Shown here in pieces: positions 24,850 through 34,841 of a stretch of DNA of 34,841 bases. This stretch comes from Actinomycetota bacterium (lineage in GTDB: Bacteria > Actinomycetota > Acidimicrobiia > Acidimicrobiales > Microtrichaceae), in the NCBI GenBank assembly GCA_963169245.1, contig CAUJEC010000036.1, forward strand, positions 1 through 34,841, written 5' to 3'. How positions within the stretch are numbered: the first letter of the stretch is position 1; the number at the start of each line of letters is the position of its first letter. The position numbers and the translations under genes are program-made. The notes beneath the pieces were generated by a model. That model had not been told where the DNA came from. It worked only from the letters and a program-made list of their open reading frames with translations, and made no database searches.

Positions 24850-24930
24850 GATCGCGGCAGTGACAAGCCGAAGATCCGGCCAGCGCCGGCGGCTCGCGTG
24901 TCAGCGAGTGAGTCCCCGTGGTGCAGCGGT

Positions 24931-25320
24931 TCAACCGCGCAGGGAGCGCAGTAACTGACGGGCCATTGTGGAGTTCATCTCGTAGAACACCTTGCCCGCC
25001 GCCTTGCTCGCCTGACGCACAACTCCCCCGCCGGTCGCCTCCTCGATGGAGTCCAGACCTGAGACGAGCGCGTCCTTGGTTGCGTCGGTGACCTTGTAGC
25101 CCATGCTGGTCAGGCCCTTGACGACCTCGGACTGCGCAATCGGTTGGGGCGCGGCGGTCGCGATGATTCGCAGAGCCTCCTTGGTGACCTCGGCTCCTTG
25201 ACTGATCGCGTCGACAGCGCTCACGTTTGCGACCTCGGTGCCCTCGACCGACGCCAACCAGCGCCTGACCTTGACCACTATCTCGGTGTGGGTCTCCCCT
25301 TCGAAGCTGAGCGTCGGCAT
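24931..25320 (-). CDS. Hypothetical protein, 129 aa
   Basis: AGGAG 5 nt before ATG 25320 supports the start. Soluble, no signal peptide. It begins MPTLSFEGETHTEIVVKVRR, followed by WLASVEGTE. The middle is helical (TKEALRIIATAAPQPIAQSE, VVKGLTSMGYKVTDATKDAL) and could form a small winged-helix-like unit. The end contains GGGVVRQASKAAGKVFYEMN and STMARQLLRSLRG. No family recognised. It lies between guaB3 (same strand, 114 bp away) and divergent guaB (220 bp away). The gap to guaB holds only the guaB -10 candidate that I can identify. A link to purine synthesis is suggested by position only. Confidence 0.75.
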   Translation of the reverse strand: MPTLSFEGETHTEIVVKVRRWLASVEGTEVANVSAVDAISQGAEVTKEALRIIATAAPQPIAQSEVVKGLTSMGYKVTDATKDALVSGLDSIEEATGGGVVRQASKAAGKVFYEMNSTMARQLLRSLRG

Positions 25321-25528
25321 GTCACTCCTGTGGTGCGGTTGATCTCATCTGACTGTGACACCTTCGTGGCCACGCCAGTTCCGGATGGCGGATCGCCTCA
25401 ACGACGCTACAGGGCGACAGAATCGAACTGGTGACATTCCGAGACCCGGCCGACAGGCAGCCTCCTCCGTCGGCTCCGCCCAATGCATCCATGTCGATCG
25501 GCCGAATGGCCACAATGGGCCAGGTGAT

Positions 25529-27079
<1,551 letters not shown>

Positions 27080-27131
27080 GTACGTAGTACCCATCCCCGG
27101 ACAATCCTTAGGGCCTCCTGCGCATCCGCTG

Positions 27132-27144
27132 ACGGGCAGCCCGT
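27132..27144. terminator. Weak inverted repeat between convergent guaB and NUDIX gene
   Basis: ACGGGCAGCCCGT is a perfect 6-1-6 inverted repeat (a 5-bp stem with a 3-nt loop as RNA) in the 95-bp convergent gap. There is no U-tract, so a shared terminator is possible but not well supported. The region also holds GTACGTAGTAC at about 27080. Confidence 0.25.
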
Positions 27145-27174
27145 TGCGCTCCCACCTCCGCCGAACCCACCGAC

Positions 27175-28023
27175 TCAGACGATTTCGCCCATTGCGGCCG
27201 GATCGTACTCGTGTGGCATCTCGCTCAGGTCACCAGCCGGGTCGATATCTGCACCGGTGCCCGGATCGGTGCCCGTGACTATGGCCAGGAACTGACGCAA
27301 CAGCGCTGCTGTCGCGCCCCAGATCGTGTCTCCGTAGAGCTCGAAGAAGTAGACGGGTCGCGAGAACTCACTTGTCCCCCACTGCTCCTCTCGGAACACC
27401 CCCGGCTGTAGCAGTTCGGCAACGGGAACGTGGAGGACCTTCTCGACCTCGGCTGCGTTGACAGGTCCGCTCGGCTCCCCCGTCAGGAGGCCGACGACGG
27501 GCACTATGTAGGCGCGACGAGTCACAGTGGTCAGATGGTCGAGTTCACCGAGCGGCTCGACTGCTCTGACATCGAGGCCGATCTCCTCGTTGGCCTCACG
27601 CAGAGCCGTCCCAACGGGAACCTCGCCGAGTTCGGCTTTACCACCGGGGAAGCTGACCTCTCCGCGGTGAGTGCGGAGAGTGTCGGCCCGGCGGGTGACG
27701 ATGACACTCATGTCGGACCCCTCCCCGTAGACGGGTACCAGCACTGCGAACTCGCTGGCTCCTGTACTCCTGACAGGCGACTCGCGACCCATTCGACCGA
27801 CCGGGAACGCTGACCGTATCCGTTCCGGCGTGACAAGCGACTCGGGGGAGGACAGCTCTGACCATGGGGCAGGTCGGCCGGGAGCCCACAACGGTGGACG
27901 CGGAATCCGCTGGGGCCCTCCTCGCTGCACCTCTGAGCTCTGTGCTTCTGAGCTCTGTGCTTCTGAGTTCTGTGCTTCTGGGGCCTGTGCTCGTGGCTGT
28001 GTCATATCCGTCGAGTCCACCAA
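27175..28023 (-). CDS. NUDIX hydrolase, CoA pyrophosphatase-like
   Basis: 282 aa from TTG 28023; GTG 28020 and ATG 28005 are also possible. The NUDIX box GKAELGEVPVGTALREANEE is intact, with REANEEIG supplying the metal-binding Glu residues. Upstream, VIVTRRADTLRTHRGEVSFP with GG fits the additional CoA-pyrophosphatase (NuDL/UPF0035) motif, so the likely substrate is CoA or acyl-CoA, split to phosphopantetheine and 3',5'-ADP. PVYFFELYGDTIWGATAALL is typical of the C-terminal part. The N-terminal ~75 residues are a low-complexity extension containing a Ser-Glu-Ala-Gln-Ser repeat, followed by a Pro-rich part (RIPRPPLWAPGRPAPWSE). The 83-bp gap from the GGDEF-EAL gene suggests co-transcription. 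Confidence 0.87.
   Translation of the reverse strand: MVDSTDMTQPRAQAPEAQNSEAQSSEAQSSEVQRGGPQRIPRPPLWAPGRPAPWSELSSPESLVTPERIRSAFPVGRMGRESPVRSTGASEFAVLVPVYGEGSDMSVIVTRRADTLRTHRGEVSFPGGKAELGEVPVGTALREANEEIGLDVRAVEPLGELDHLTTVTRRAYIVPVVGLLTGEPSGPVNAAEVEKVLHVPVAELLQPGVFREEQWGTSEFSRPVYFFELYGDTIWGATAALLRQFLAIVTGTDPGTGADIDPAGDLSEMPHEYDPAAMGEIV
27933..27992. repeat. Four 15-bp tandem repeats inside the NUDIX gene
   Basis: Units start at 27933, 27948, 27963 and 27978. Units 1 and 2 (CTGAGCTCTGTGCTT) are identical, the third differs at one base and the fourth is more diverged. On the coding strand they give SEAQS-type pentapeptides in the N-terminal linker, so copy number can change without a frameshift. 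Confidence 0.92.
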
Positions 28024-28106
28024 TCACCGCTAGATCATTCCGCGTGACCACGAGAACGTGAGCTAGGTCGTAGCCATTGTCCCGATCTGTCGCGACCGTC
28101 TGGATC

Positions 28107-30722
28107 TCAGCGTAGACCGCGCCCAACAGCGGGCAATCCGACCCGCTGATGAGTCGCACGTGGCGCAGTGTCCGCACAGCCACAGGACCCGTCGCCGCAG
28201 TTGTCCCAGGATCCATGGCGTAGCCGGTTCATCTGTTCAACGATGTCGAGATTCGCCATGGGCTTCGCTATGAAATATCCCTGACCTCTGTCACAACCGA
28301 GTTGGGTCAGCCACCTGAACTGCTCACCCGTTTCTATTCCTTCGGCAACACAGCACAGACCCATTGTCTTGACAAGTTGTATAGCACCGGCCACGAGACG
28401 TTTCTGCGCTGGATTCACATCGGCTGAGCTCAGGAACGTTCTATCCAGCTTCACAACATCAACTGGAAGCTCTGCCAGATAGGTGAGCGATGAGTAGCCG
28501 GTGCCAAAGTCATCAATCGCAATCACCACTCCGAGCGCACGCAAACCTGAGAGCGGACCGGTGATCACTTCAAGATCATCAACCATGACCGACTCGGTGA
28601 GTTCCACAACGAGTGAGCGACCACTCAAGCCGGTGCGCTGCAGGACATCTGCGACCATCTCGACGAAGTCGGGGCTCTGAAGTTGTCTGACTGAAACGTT
28701 GACAGAGACCCGTACTCGTTCATAGCCCGCTATCGATTTCCATTTGGCGACGTCAGCGCAGGCCCGCTCTATGACCCACGCTCCGACCGGGACAATGAGA
28801 TCGGTCTCCTCGGCAACAGGGATGAACGAGTCGGGGGGCATCAACCGGCCATCGTGTCGCCAACGGAGCAGCGCCTCCAGCGTCGCCAGTCGTCCATTTG
28901 TCAACTCAACTATTGGCTGATAGTGCAGTTCCAGGGAACCATCGAGGTGTGCAACCCGCAGTGCCGACTCGATCCGCTGGCGCTCAACGGCCTGTCGACG
29001 CAGTTCATCATCGAAGAGCACCGCTCTGCCACGACCGTCGGCCTTAGCACGGTACATGGCGGTGTCCGCATCACGAATCAGATCGCCCGGGTCGCACCCG
29101 GCGACCCCCTCTGAGGCGAGGGCGATTCCTACCGACACACCTATATGAACCTTGGTGCCGTCAATGACCATCGGCTCGCGCATGACCTCGCTGACCCGGC
29201 GGGCAACCTCATCGGCGACCTCGGGACCTGTGACACCCTCACAGAGCACGACGAACTCGTCGCCGCCGAACCGGGCGACGGTGTCACCGGGCCGAACAAA
29301 GCTCCGAAGTCGTGCCGCAACAGCCTGGAGGAGCTTGTCGCCGAACTCGTGCCCCAGGCTGTCGTTGATGACCTTGAAGTGATCGAGGTCGATGAACAGC
29401 AGTGCAACGGAGGTTCGCTGATTGTCCATACCGACGAGTTGTCGCATGCGGGACTCCAGCAGAACACGATTTGGGAGGCCCGTGAGCGGATCATGGAGTG
29501 CCTGGGATTCAAGCGATTGAGTTAGCCGTTTGATTTCACTTATGTCATGCGCGACAGCTGAATAACGAGTGATCACACCGTTTAAATCGGAATGGGTGAT
29601 GATCTGAACCAGGAAGGGGACCTTTTCTCCATCTGCTCGCCTCAGGACGACCTCGGTGGTCCAACTTCGTTCACCTGCGCCGAAGACGGTTGGGTGACCT
29701 CCCGGCGGCATGACCTTGGGATTGGTGAAGAGTGTCCCGATCGGGATGTCAGACTTCGCGAGCCCCATGAACTCGGCACAGGCCGGGTTCATATAGAGCA
29801 GCCTGGAGTCTCCGTCGACAACTGTCACCAGGTCCTTGGTGAGTTCGAAGATGTCGGTCAGTTGGTCGGCCTCAGTCTCGGCCTCAACCACATCGGTGAC
29901 ATCACGAACGTTCGCTATCACACCGGCGATGTCCGGGTCGGCGAGCTTGTTGGAGACCCGGACCTCGTACCAGCGGCCATCCCCATCATTCTGTCGCAGC
30001 CGGACCCTGACCGATTCCACGATGTCAGGAGATGAAACCACCCGGTCGAACGCTGCCAGCAGTTCGGTCCTCTGCGGTTCGAGAATTACCTCCGATGCAT
30101 CAACTCCGATGATGTCATCCGGTGCATATCCGGTCAGGTGTTCCAGCGATGCGCTCGCATAGAGCACCCTTAGATCGGTATCGAGGAGGACGATCGCATC
30201 GTTGCTGGTGCGAACCAGCGATTCAAAGCGTCGATGCGATGACCTGAGCTCATTTTCGAGAGCGACACGGGGTGTCATATCTCGTGCAGTGAGCACGATT
30301 CCTTCGATCCCGGCGATGTCGCTCAGGTTGGACCCCTTTATCTCCACTGTGACGGGTTCGCCTCCAGAGTTTCGAAGCCGAACCTCGACCGGAGGATCAT
30401 CCTCGATACCAACCAACATCCGCTCCAGCATGACCGCGGAGGTATTCAGATCGTCGCTGTCATAGAGCAGTTCCAACGCGCTTGTCGCAATCAACGCCGA
30501 TGCTGGAATGCCTAGGAGCTTCTCGGTACCGGGATTCACCCATTTGATGTTGAGGTCTGAGTCGAGAACCACGAACGAATCAACGGATGCATCAATGAGC
30601 AATGCGAGTCGCGAATCGCCGAGAACCACCGGATCGAGGTTCTCGATGCGCTCAGGCTGAATGTTGCCGGGCGCGTCAACGGTCGGATTGGAGTCGGATT
30701 CGATCATCTCAGGGTGCCACAA
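28107..30722 (-). CDS. PAS-PAS-PAS-GGDEF-EAL cyclic-di-GMP signalling protein
   Basis: 871 aa, no membrane segment seen. Three PAS-type sensor domains at about 38-155, 165-280 and 290-395 (FVVLDSDLNIKWVNPGTEKL; IVLLDTDLRVLYASASLEHL; VTVVDGDSRLLYMNPACAEF). The GGDEF domain at about 405-565 has LHDPLTGLPNRVLLESRM, FIDLDHFKVINDSLGHEFGD and RFGGDEF. The inhibitory RxxD site (RPGD, five residues before GGDEF) is present, so cyclase activity and feedback are likely. The EAL domain at about 578-830 has LEALLRWRHDG, SVNVSVRQLQSPDF, ELTESVM, AIDDFGTGYSSL and DRGQGYFIAKPM, so phosphodiesterase activity is also plausible. A ~32-residue Cys-rich tail (NCGDGSCGCAD) extends beyond the EAL domain. The start may be TTG 30722 (after GGGAG) or ATG 30707. 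Confidence 0.93.
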   Translation of the reverse strand: MWHPEMIESDSNPTVDAPGNIQPERIENLDPVVLGDSRLALLIDASVDSFVVLDSDLNIKWVNPGTEKLLGIPASALIATSALELLYDSDDLNTSAVMLERMLVGIEDDPPVEVRLRNSGGEPVTVEIKGSNLSDIAGIEGIVLTARDMTPRVALENELRSSHRRFESLVRTSNDAIVLLDTDLRVLYASASLEHLTGYAPDDIIGVDASEVILEPQRTELLAAFDRVVSSPDIVESVRVRLRQNDGDGRWYEVRVSNKLADPDIAGVIANVRDVTDVVEAETEADQLTDIFELTKDLVTVVDGDSRLLYMNPACAEFMGLAKSDIPIGTLFTNPKVMPPGGHPTVFGAGERSWTTEVVLRRADGEKVPFLVQIITHSDLNGVITRYSAVAHDISEIKRLTQSLESQALHDPLTGLPNRVLLESRMRQLVGMDNQRTSVALLFIDLDHFKVINDSLGHEFGDKLLQAVAARLRSFVRPGDTVARFGGDEFVVLCEGVTGPEVADEVARRVSEVMREPMVIDGTKVHIGVSVGIALASEGVAGCDPGDLIRDADTAMYRAKADGRGRAVLFDDELRRQAVERQRIESALRVAHLDGSLELHYQPIVELTNGRLATLEALLRWRHDGRLMPPDSFIPVAEETDLIVPVGAWVIERACADVAKWKSIAGYERVRVSVNVSVRQLQSPDFVEMVADVLQRTGLSGRSLVVELTESVMVDDLEVITGPLSGLRALGVVIAIDDFGTGYSSLTYLAELPVDVVKLDRTFLSSADVNPAQKRLVAGAIQLVKTMGLCCVAEGIETGEQFRWLTQLGCDRGQGYFIAKPMANLDIVEQMNRLRHGSWDNCGDGSCGCADTAPRATHQRVGLPAVGRGLR

Positions 30723-30812
30723 AGTCGCTCCCGTGGTCTATCGGCCACCAGATGAGCGAACGTAAGGTTTCGGTCCTCAAATGGGCACAAAGGGCCATTA
30801 CACAATGGTCAT

Positions 30813-30886
30813 CGCTCAGTCGGCGAATGCCAGCGAGTTCGCTCATCGGCGAAGCCAGCGAGTTCGCTCAGTCGGCGAATGAGATG
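30813..30886. repeat. Three imperfect 25-27-bp tandem repeats at the 3' end of the MFS gene
   Basis: Units start at 30813, 30840 and 30865, each beginning CGCTCAnTCGGCGAA and containing the small inverted repeat AGCGAGTTCGCT at the unit junctions. The third unit contains the last codons and stop of the exporter gene, and the others follow downstream of it. An inverted partial copy (GATGAGCGAAC) lies near 30752. No U-tract. Confidence 0.85.
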
Positions 30887-33033
30887 TCAGTTGTGGCCCG
30901 CTGAGCATCATCAGATGCCGTTGGCTGACTGACTGCGATCAGACAACTCGTCCTCGTGTCACAACGCCTCTTGGCCACTCCGAATGGCCCTTCGTTGACC
31001 TTGAAGCTCAACGAGATCTTGCCCATTGCATCTGACTTCACTCCCGCGACGCTCTCTATGTCGCAATCATCGGATGTCGTGTGCTCGCCACTCGCACACT
31101 GCACTGCGACCAGGTTTGTCGACGGCATGAAGCCGCTTCCCGTGATGGCGACCATGTCTCCGGTGTGCAGCGAAACCGAGGGCGTTACTGTGATCGTCGG
31201 TCCGGTGGAGGCCTGCGATGAACCCGGGGGCGTCGAGGTCGATGGGGAGGCTGGATGGGTCGTGGTGACCACTGTTTCGATGGATGTGGATGGACCGACC
31301 AGCGACTCAACCCCAACGGTCAGACCAGTGGCACCGAGAGCAAGGATCGCTATCCCGATATAGGCCAAAGGCGATCTTGATGGCTCGCGTCCCTCGGCTC
31401 GGGCCTCAGCCCTCGAGAATGCAAACCAGACGATCACAGCGCTTGAGAACAACATGCAGGCCGAGATGAGCAGCGCTGAGTGGAGTCCGGCCTGGAAGGC
31501 CCCCTTGGCCACGCCGATCACCTTGTTGACCAGTTCTGGGTCGGCAGCAGCCGCCTTGTTCTGGGACACGGCCTGTTGTTGGTTCTGTGGAACACCTCCG
31601 TGCGTGACTGCTTCGATCACGATCGACTGGAAGTTCGCAGGAATTCCCAGGCTCTGAAGCTTGGAGACCAGCGCCGTGTTCAATTGACCATTCACCGCGG
31701 ACCCGAGTGCGGCAACTCCGACGACCGCACCCAACTCCCGCGACGTGTTGGTCATCGCGGCGGCCATCCCCGAGTGGCGCTCCTCGACGGAATCCATTGC
31801 TGTGGTGACGACCGGAACGAGGCCGATTCCGAACCCGGCGCCTGCGATCGCGAGAGACCAAGACAGTTCCGCGAACCCGACCTTCGGACCGAGCAGAGAG
31901 TCGACTATGAGGATCCCGACGCCCGCCATGAGGCATCCGACGGTCATCGGCACCTTTGCACCGACACGCGCCACCCAGCGTCCAGCAAGTGCCGAAGCGA
32001 CCACCATGATCACTGCCATTGGAAGGAAGTCGAGCGCCAGACCGAACGGCGACTGATTGGCCAGCAACTGCAGGTAGAGAGCCACGAAGAAGAAGATCGA
32101 GAAGATCCCGAAGTACTTGGTGAACGCCACCAGGTTGGAGACTCCGAAACGGCCATTGACCAGCAGACGCAGGTTGAGCATCGGACGTTCAGTCCGCAGT
32201 TCGACTACTGCGAACGCGACAGCGGTGACCGCGGAGAACGCGAACAGCGCCATGATCCACCAGGTCGCATAGCCCGTCGACTCACCTTGGATGACTCCGA
32301 AGATGACAGATGCCAGGGCTACCGCTCCGAGAGTTGCGCCGAGCCAGTCGACATGAGCACCTTCGGGGTCCGAACTCTCGGGCACGAACATGATCGTGGC
32401 GACTATCGCAGCTGCCGATATGACCAGGTTGAACCGGAAAACGAGTCGCCAGTTCCACACCCCGACCAGAATTCCCGCAATCACGGGGCCGAGGGCCAGC
32501 GCTGTCCCAGATACCGCAGCCCAGATGCCCATGGCTCGGGCCCGCAGGTCTCGTTCCTCGTAGACGTGGCGGATGATCGACAACGTTCCGGGCTCTGAGC
32601 CTGCAGCGCCTACTCCCATTACGACCCGACCAATGAGAAGCATCCAGTCGGTAGTGGCGAGCGCAGCGACAACAGACCCGACCGCGAATATCACCAGGCC
32701 GCCGACCATGACCTTCCGCCGCCCGAAAAGGTCTCCGAGCATCCCCCCAACGAGCATCAGGCTCACGAAGGCGAGCGCGTAACCGTTCACAACCCACTGA
32801 AGAGTCTGAACTCCGGCATGCAGATCGGTCTGGATGTCTGCGAGGGTGACGCTGACAACGGTGTTGTCGAGGAAGGTTACGAAGAGGACTGTGCAGAGGA
32901 CCCCGAGAATCACCGAACGGCTCCGCGATGACGGAGCCAAGAGGCCAATAGTGGCATCGCTGTTGCCTGCAACTGCCGCTATCCGACTGGGAGTACTGCC
33001 CTCTGTGACCGTCCCAGATCGCTGATCACCCAT
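30868..33033 (-). CDS. DHA2-family MFS exporter with C-terminal neocarzinostatin-like domain
   Basis: 721 aa from ATG 33033 (GGAGG 7 nt upstream). Residues about 40-600 form a DHA2/EmrB-type drug:H+ antiporter with about 14 membrane segments: FLDNTVVSVTLADIQTDL; LQWVVNGYALAFVSLMLVGG; MLGDLFGRRKVMVGG; IGRVVMGVGAAGSEPGTLSI; and AVSGTALALGPVIAGILVG, the motif C-like region. After the last segment, a Ser/Thr/Pro linker leads to a domain of ~109 residues (about 613-721): MVAITGSGFMPSTNLVAVQC, DDCDIESVAGVKSDAMGKIS, FGVAKRRCDTRTSCLIAVSQ and ATTDISFAD. The four Cys have spacings 11 and 6, close to the two disulfides of neocarzinostatin-type apoproteins, which bind enediynes. It may bind the transported compound outside the membrane. 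The ligand is unknown. Confidence 0.85.
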   Translation of the reverse strand: MGDQRSGTVTEGSTPSRIAAVAGNSDATIGLLAPSSRSRSVILGVLCTVLFVTFLDNTVVSVTLADIQTDLHAGVQTLQWVVNGYALAFVSLMLVGGMLGDLFGRRKVMVGGLVIFAVGSVVAALATTDWMLLIGRVVMGVGAAGSEPGTLSIIRHVYEERDLRARAMGIWAAVSGTALALGPVIAGILVGVWNWRLVFRFNLVISAAAIVATIMFVPESSDPEGAHVDWLGATLGAVALASVIFGVIQGESTGYATWWIMALFAFSAVTAVAFAVVELRTERPMLNLRLLVNGRFGVSNLVAFTKYFGIFSIFFFVALYLQLLANQSPFGLALDFLPMAVIMVVASALAGRWVARVGAKVPMTVGCLMAGVGILIVDSLLGPKVGFAELSWSLAIAGAGFGIGLVPVVTTAMDSVEERHSGMAAAMTNTSRELGAVVGVAALGSAVNGQLNTALVSKLQSLGIPANFQSIVIEAVTHGGVPQNQQQAVSQNKAAAADPELVNKVIGVAKGAFQAGLHSALLISACMLFSSAVIVWFAFSRAEARAEGREPSRSPLAYIGIAILALGATGLTVGVESLVGPSTSIETVVTTTHPASPSTSTPPGSSQASTGPTITVTPSVSLHTGDMVAITGSGFMPSTNLVAVQCASGEHTTSDDCDIESVAGVKSDAMGKISLSFKVNEGPFGVAKRRCDTRTSCLIAVSQPTASDDAQRATTDISFAD

Positions 33034-33174
33034 CCACCAACCTCCGTGAGGTGGCCCGCTCGGAACAGGCCATGTGGTCTGTACCCGATCTCTGCGCAGG
33101 TCAAGCACCCTGTGTTTCTGGACGCTCGCGGATCAAGGGTCCCTCTCACGATGGACCTATCACCGAAAACGGGA

Positions 33175-33200
33175 ACGGGGCCGGATTGCTCCGGCCCCGT
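33175..33200 (-). terminator. Strong intrinsic terminator of groEL
   Basis: On the minus strand ACGGGGCCGGA-GCAA-TCCGGCCCCGT is an 11-bp perfect GC-rich stem with a GNRA tetraloop, 29 bp after the groEL stop. TCCCGTTTTCGG follows. This separates groEL from the exporter gene, which then needs its own promoter in the 140 bp upstream of it. Confidence 0.85.
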
Positions 33201-33229
33201 CGGGTAACAGAAGTACCAGCGTCAGCTGA

Positions 33230-34841
<1,612 letters not shown>

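Noticed and set aside
24908-24935. GGTTCAACC near the end of the 129-aa hypothetical gene, resembling a tRNA fragment
   Set aside because: No cloverleaf can be built around it and it overlaps the hypothetical gene's stop region.
27638-28216. A 192-codon minus-strand frame overlapping the end of the GGDEF-EAL gene and the NUDIX gene
   Set aside because: Its second half is the NUDIX gene in another frame, with repeat-derived sequence. Only the first ~60 residues look protein-like and they overlap the EAL tail. Not enough support for a separate gene.
31480-32598. A 372-codon plus-strand frame inside the exporter gene
   Set aside because: Highly charged, Arg/Asp/His-rich composition typical of antisense of a membrane protein. 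No start signal and no motif.
33046-33120. TTGACC and TACAGA as a promoter for the exporter
   Set aside because: The spacer is only 15 bp and the -10 match is poor, so I could not support it.

Overview
The window is high-GC, gene-dense bacterial DNA from an actinobacterium, most likely of the class Acidimicrobiia. Supporting evidence: mycofactocin genes, an F420-type luciferase-like oxidoreductase, the actinobacterial guaB/guaB3/guaA trio near groEL, a RipA-like NlpC/P60 peptidase, an actinobacterial-type PcrA with a C-terminal Tudor-like tail, and many genes overlapping by 4 bp. The class call is inference. I see no tRNA, rRNA, IS element, prophage or CRISPR array.

Layout. (1) 1-396: start of a DUF808 membrane protein, cut by the window edge. 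(2) 482-8383, minus strand: a compact seven-gene operon. Transcription order is an OYE/FadH-type Fe-S flavoprotein, ETF alpha (fixB-like), an ETF:quinone oxidoreductase-like flavoprotein (fixC), a ferredoxin (fixX), ETF beta (fixA-like), then mftE and mftF. This is the maturation tail of mycofactocin biosynthesis joined to a full electron-transfer module. The core genes mftA-D are absent from the window. A small hypothetical protein (8441-8830) lies just upstream. (3) 9073-13859, minus strand: pcrA, an acyl-CoA synthetase and an acyl-CoA thioesterase-like gene. (4) 13860-14143: a divergent intergenic region packed with tandem repeats and a 19-bp-arm hairpin. (5) 14144-15661, plus strand: an SMP-30/gluconolactonase-family gene and an AhpD-like gene. 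(6) 15742-19653, minus strand: a four-gene chain of dienelactone hydrolase, a 55-codon small ORF, a sigma-70/ECF-type factor and a membrane-anchored beta-propeller protein, each overlapping the next by 4 bp. It is probably a sigma/regulator pair. (7) 19679-20641, plus: LLM-class oxidoreductase. (8) 20711-21940, minus: RipA-like NlpC/P60 endopeptidase. (9) 22038-27079: GMP synthesis genes guaA and guaB3 (minus), a hypothetical gene, and divergent guaB (plus). (10) 27175-30722, minus: CoA-pyrophosphatase-type NUDIX hydrolase and a PAS-GGDEF-EAL protein. (11) 30868-33033, minus: a DHA2/EmrB-type MFS exporter carrying a C-terminal domain that resembles the enediyne-binding neocarzinostatin apoprotein fold. 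(12) 33230-34841, minus: groEL (N-terminus outside the window), with a strong terminator.

The most notable items are the exporter with the neocarzinostatin-like domain, the mycofactocin-maturation plus ETF/quinone operon lacking mftA-D, the sigma/beta-propeller operon with an embedded small ORF, and repeated short tandem duplications (15-27 bp periods) in several intergenic or linker regions.
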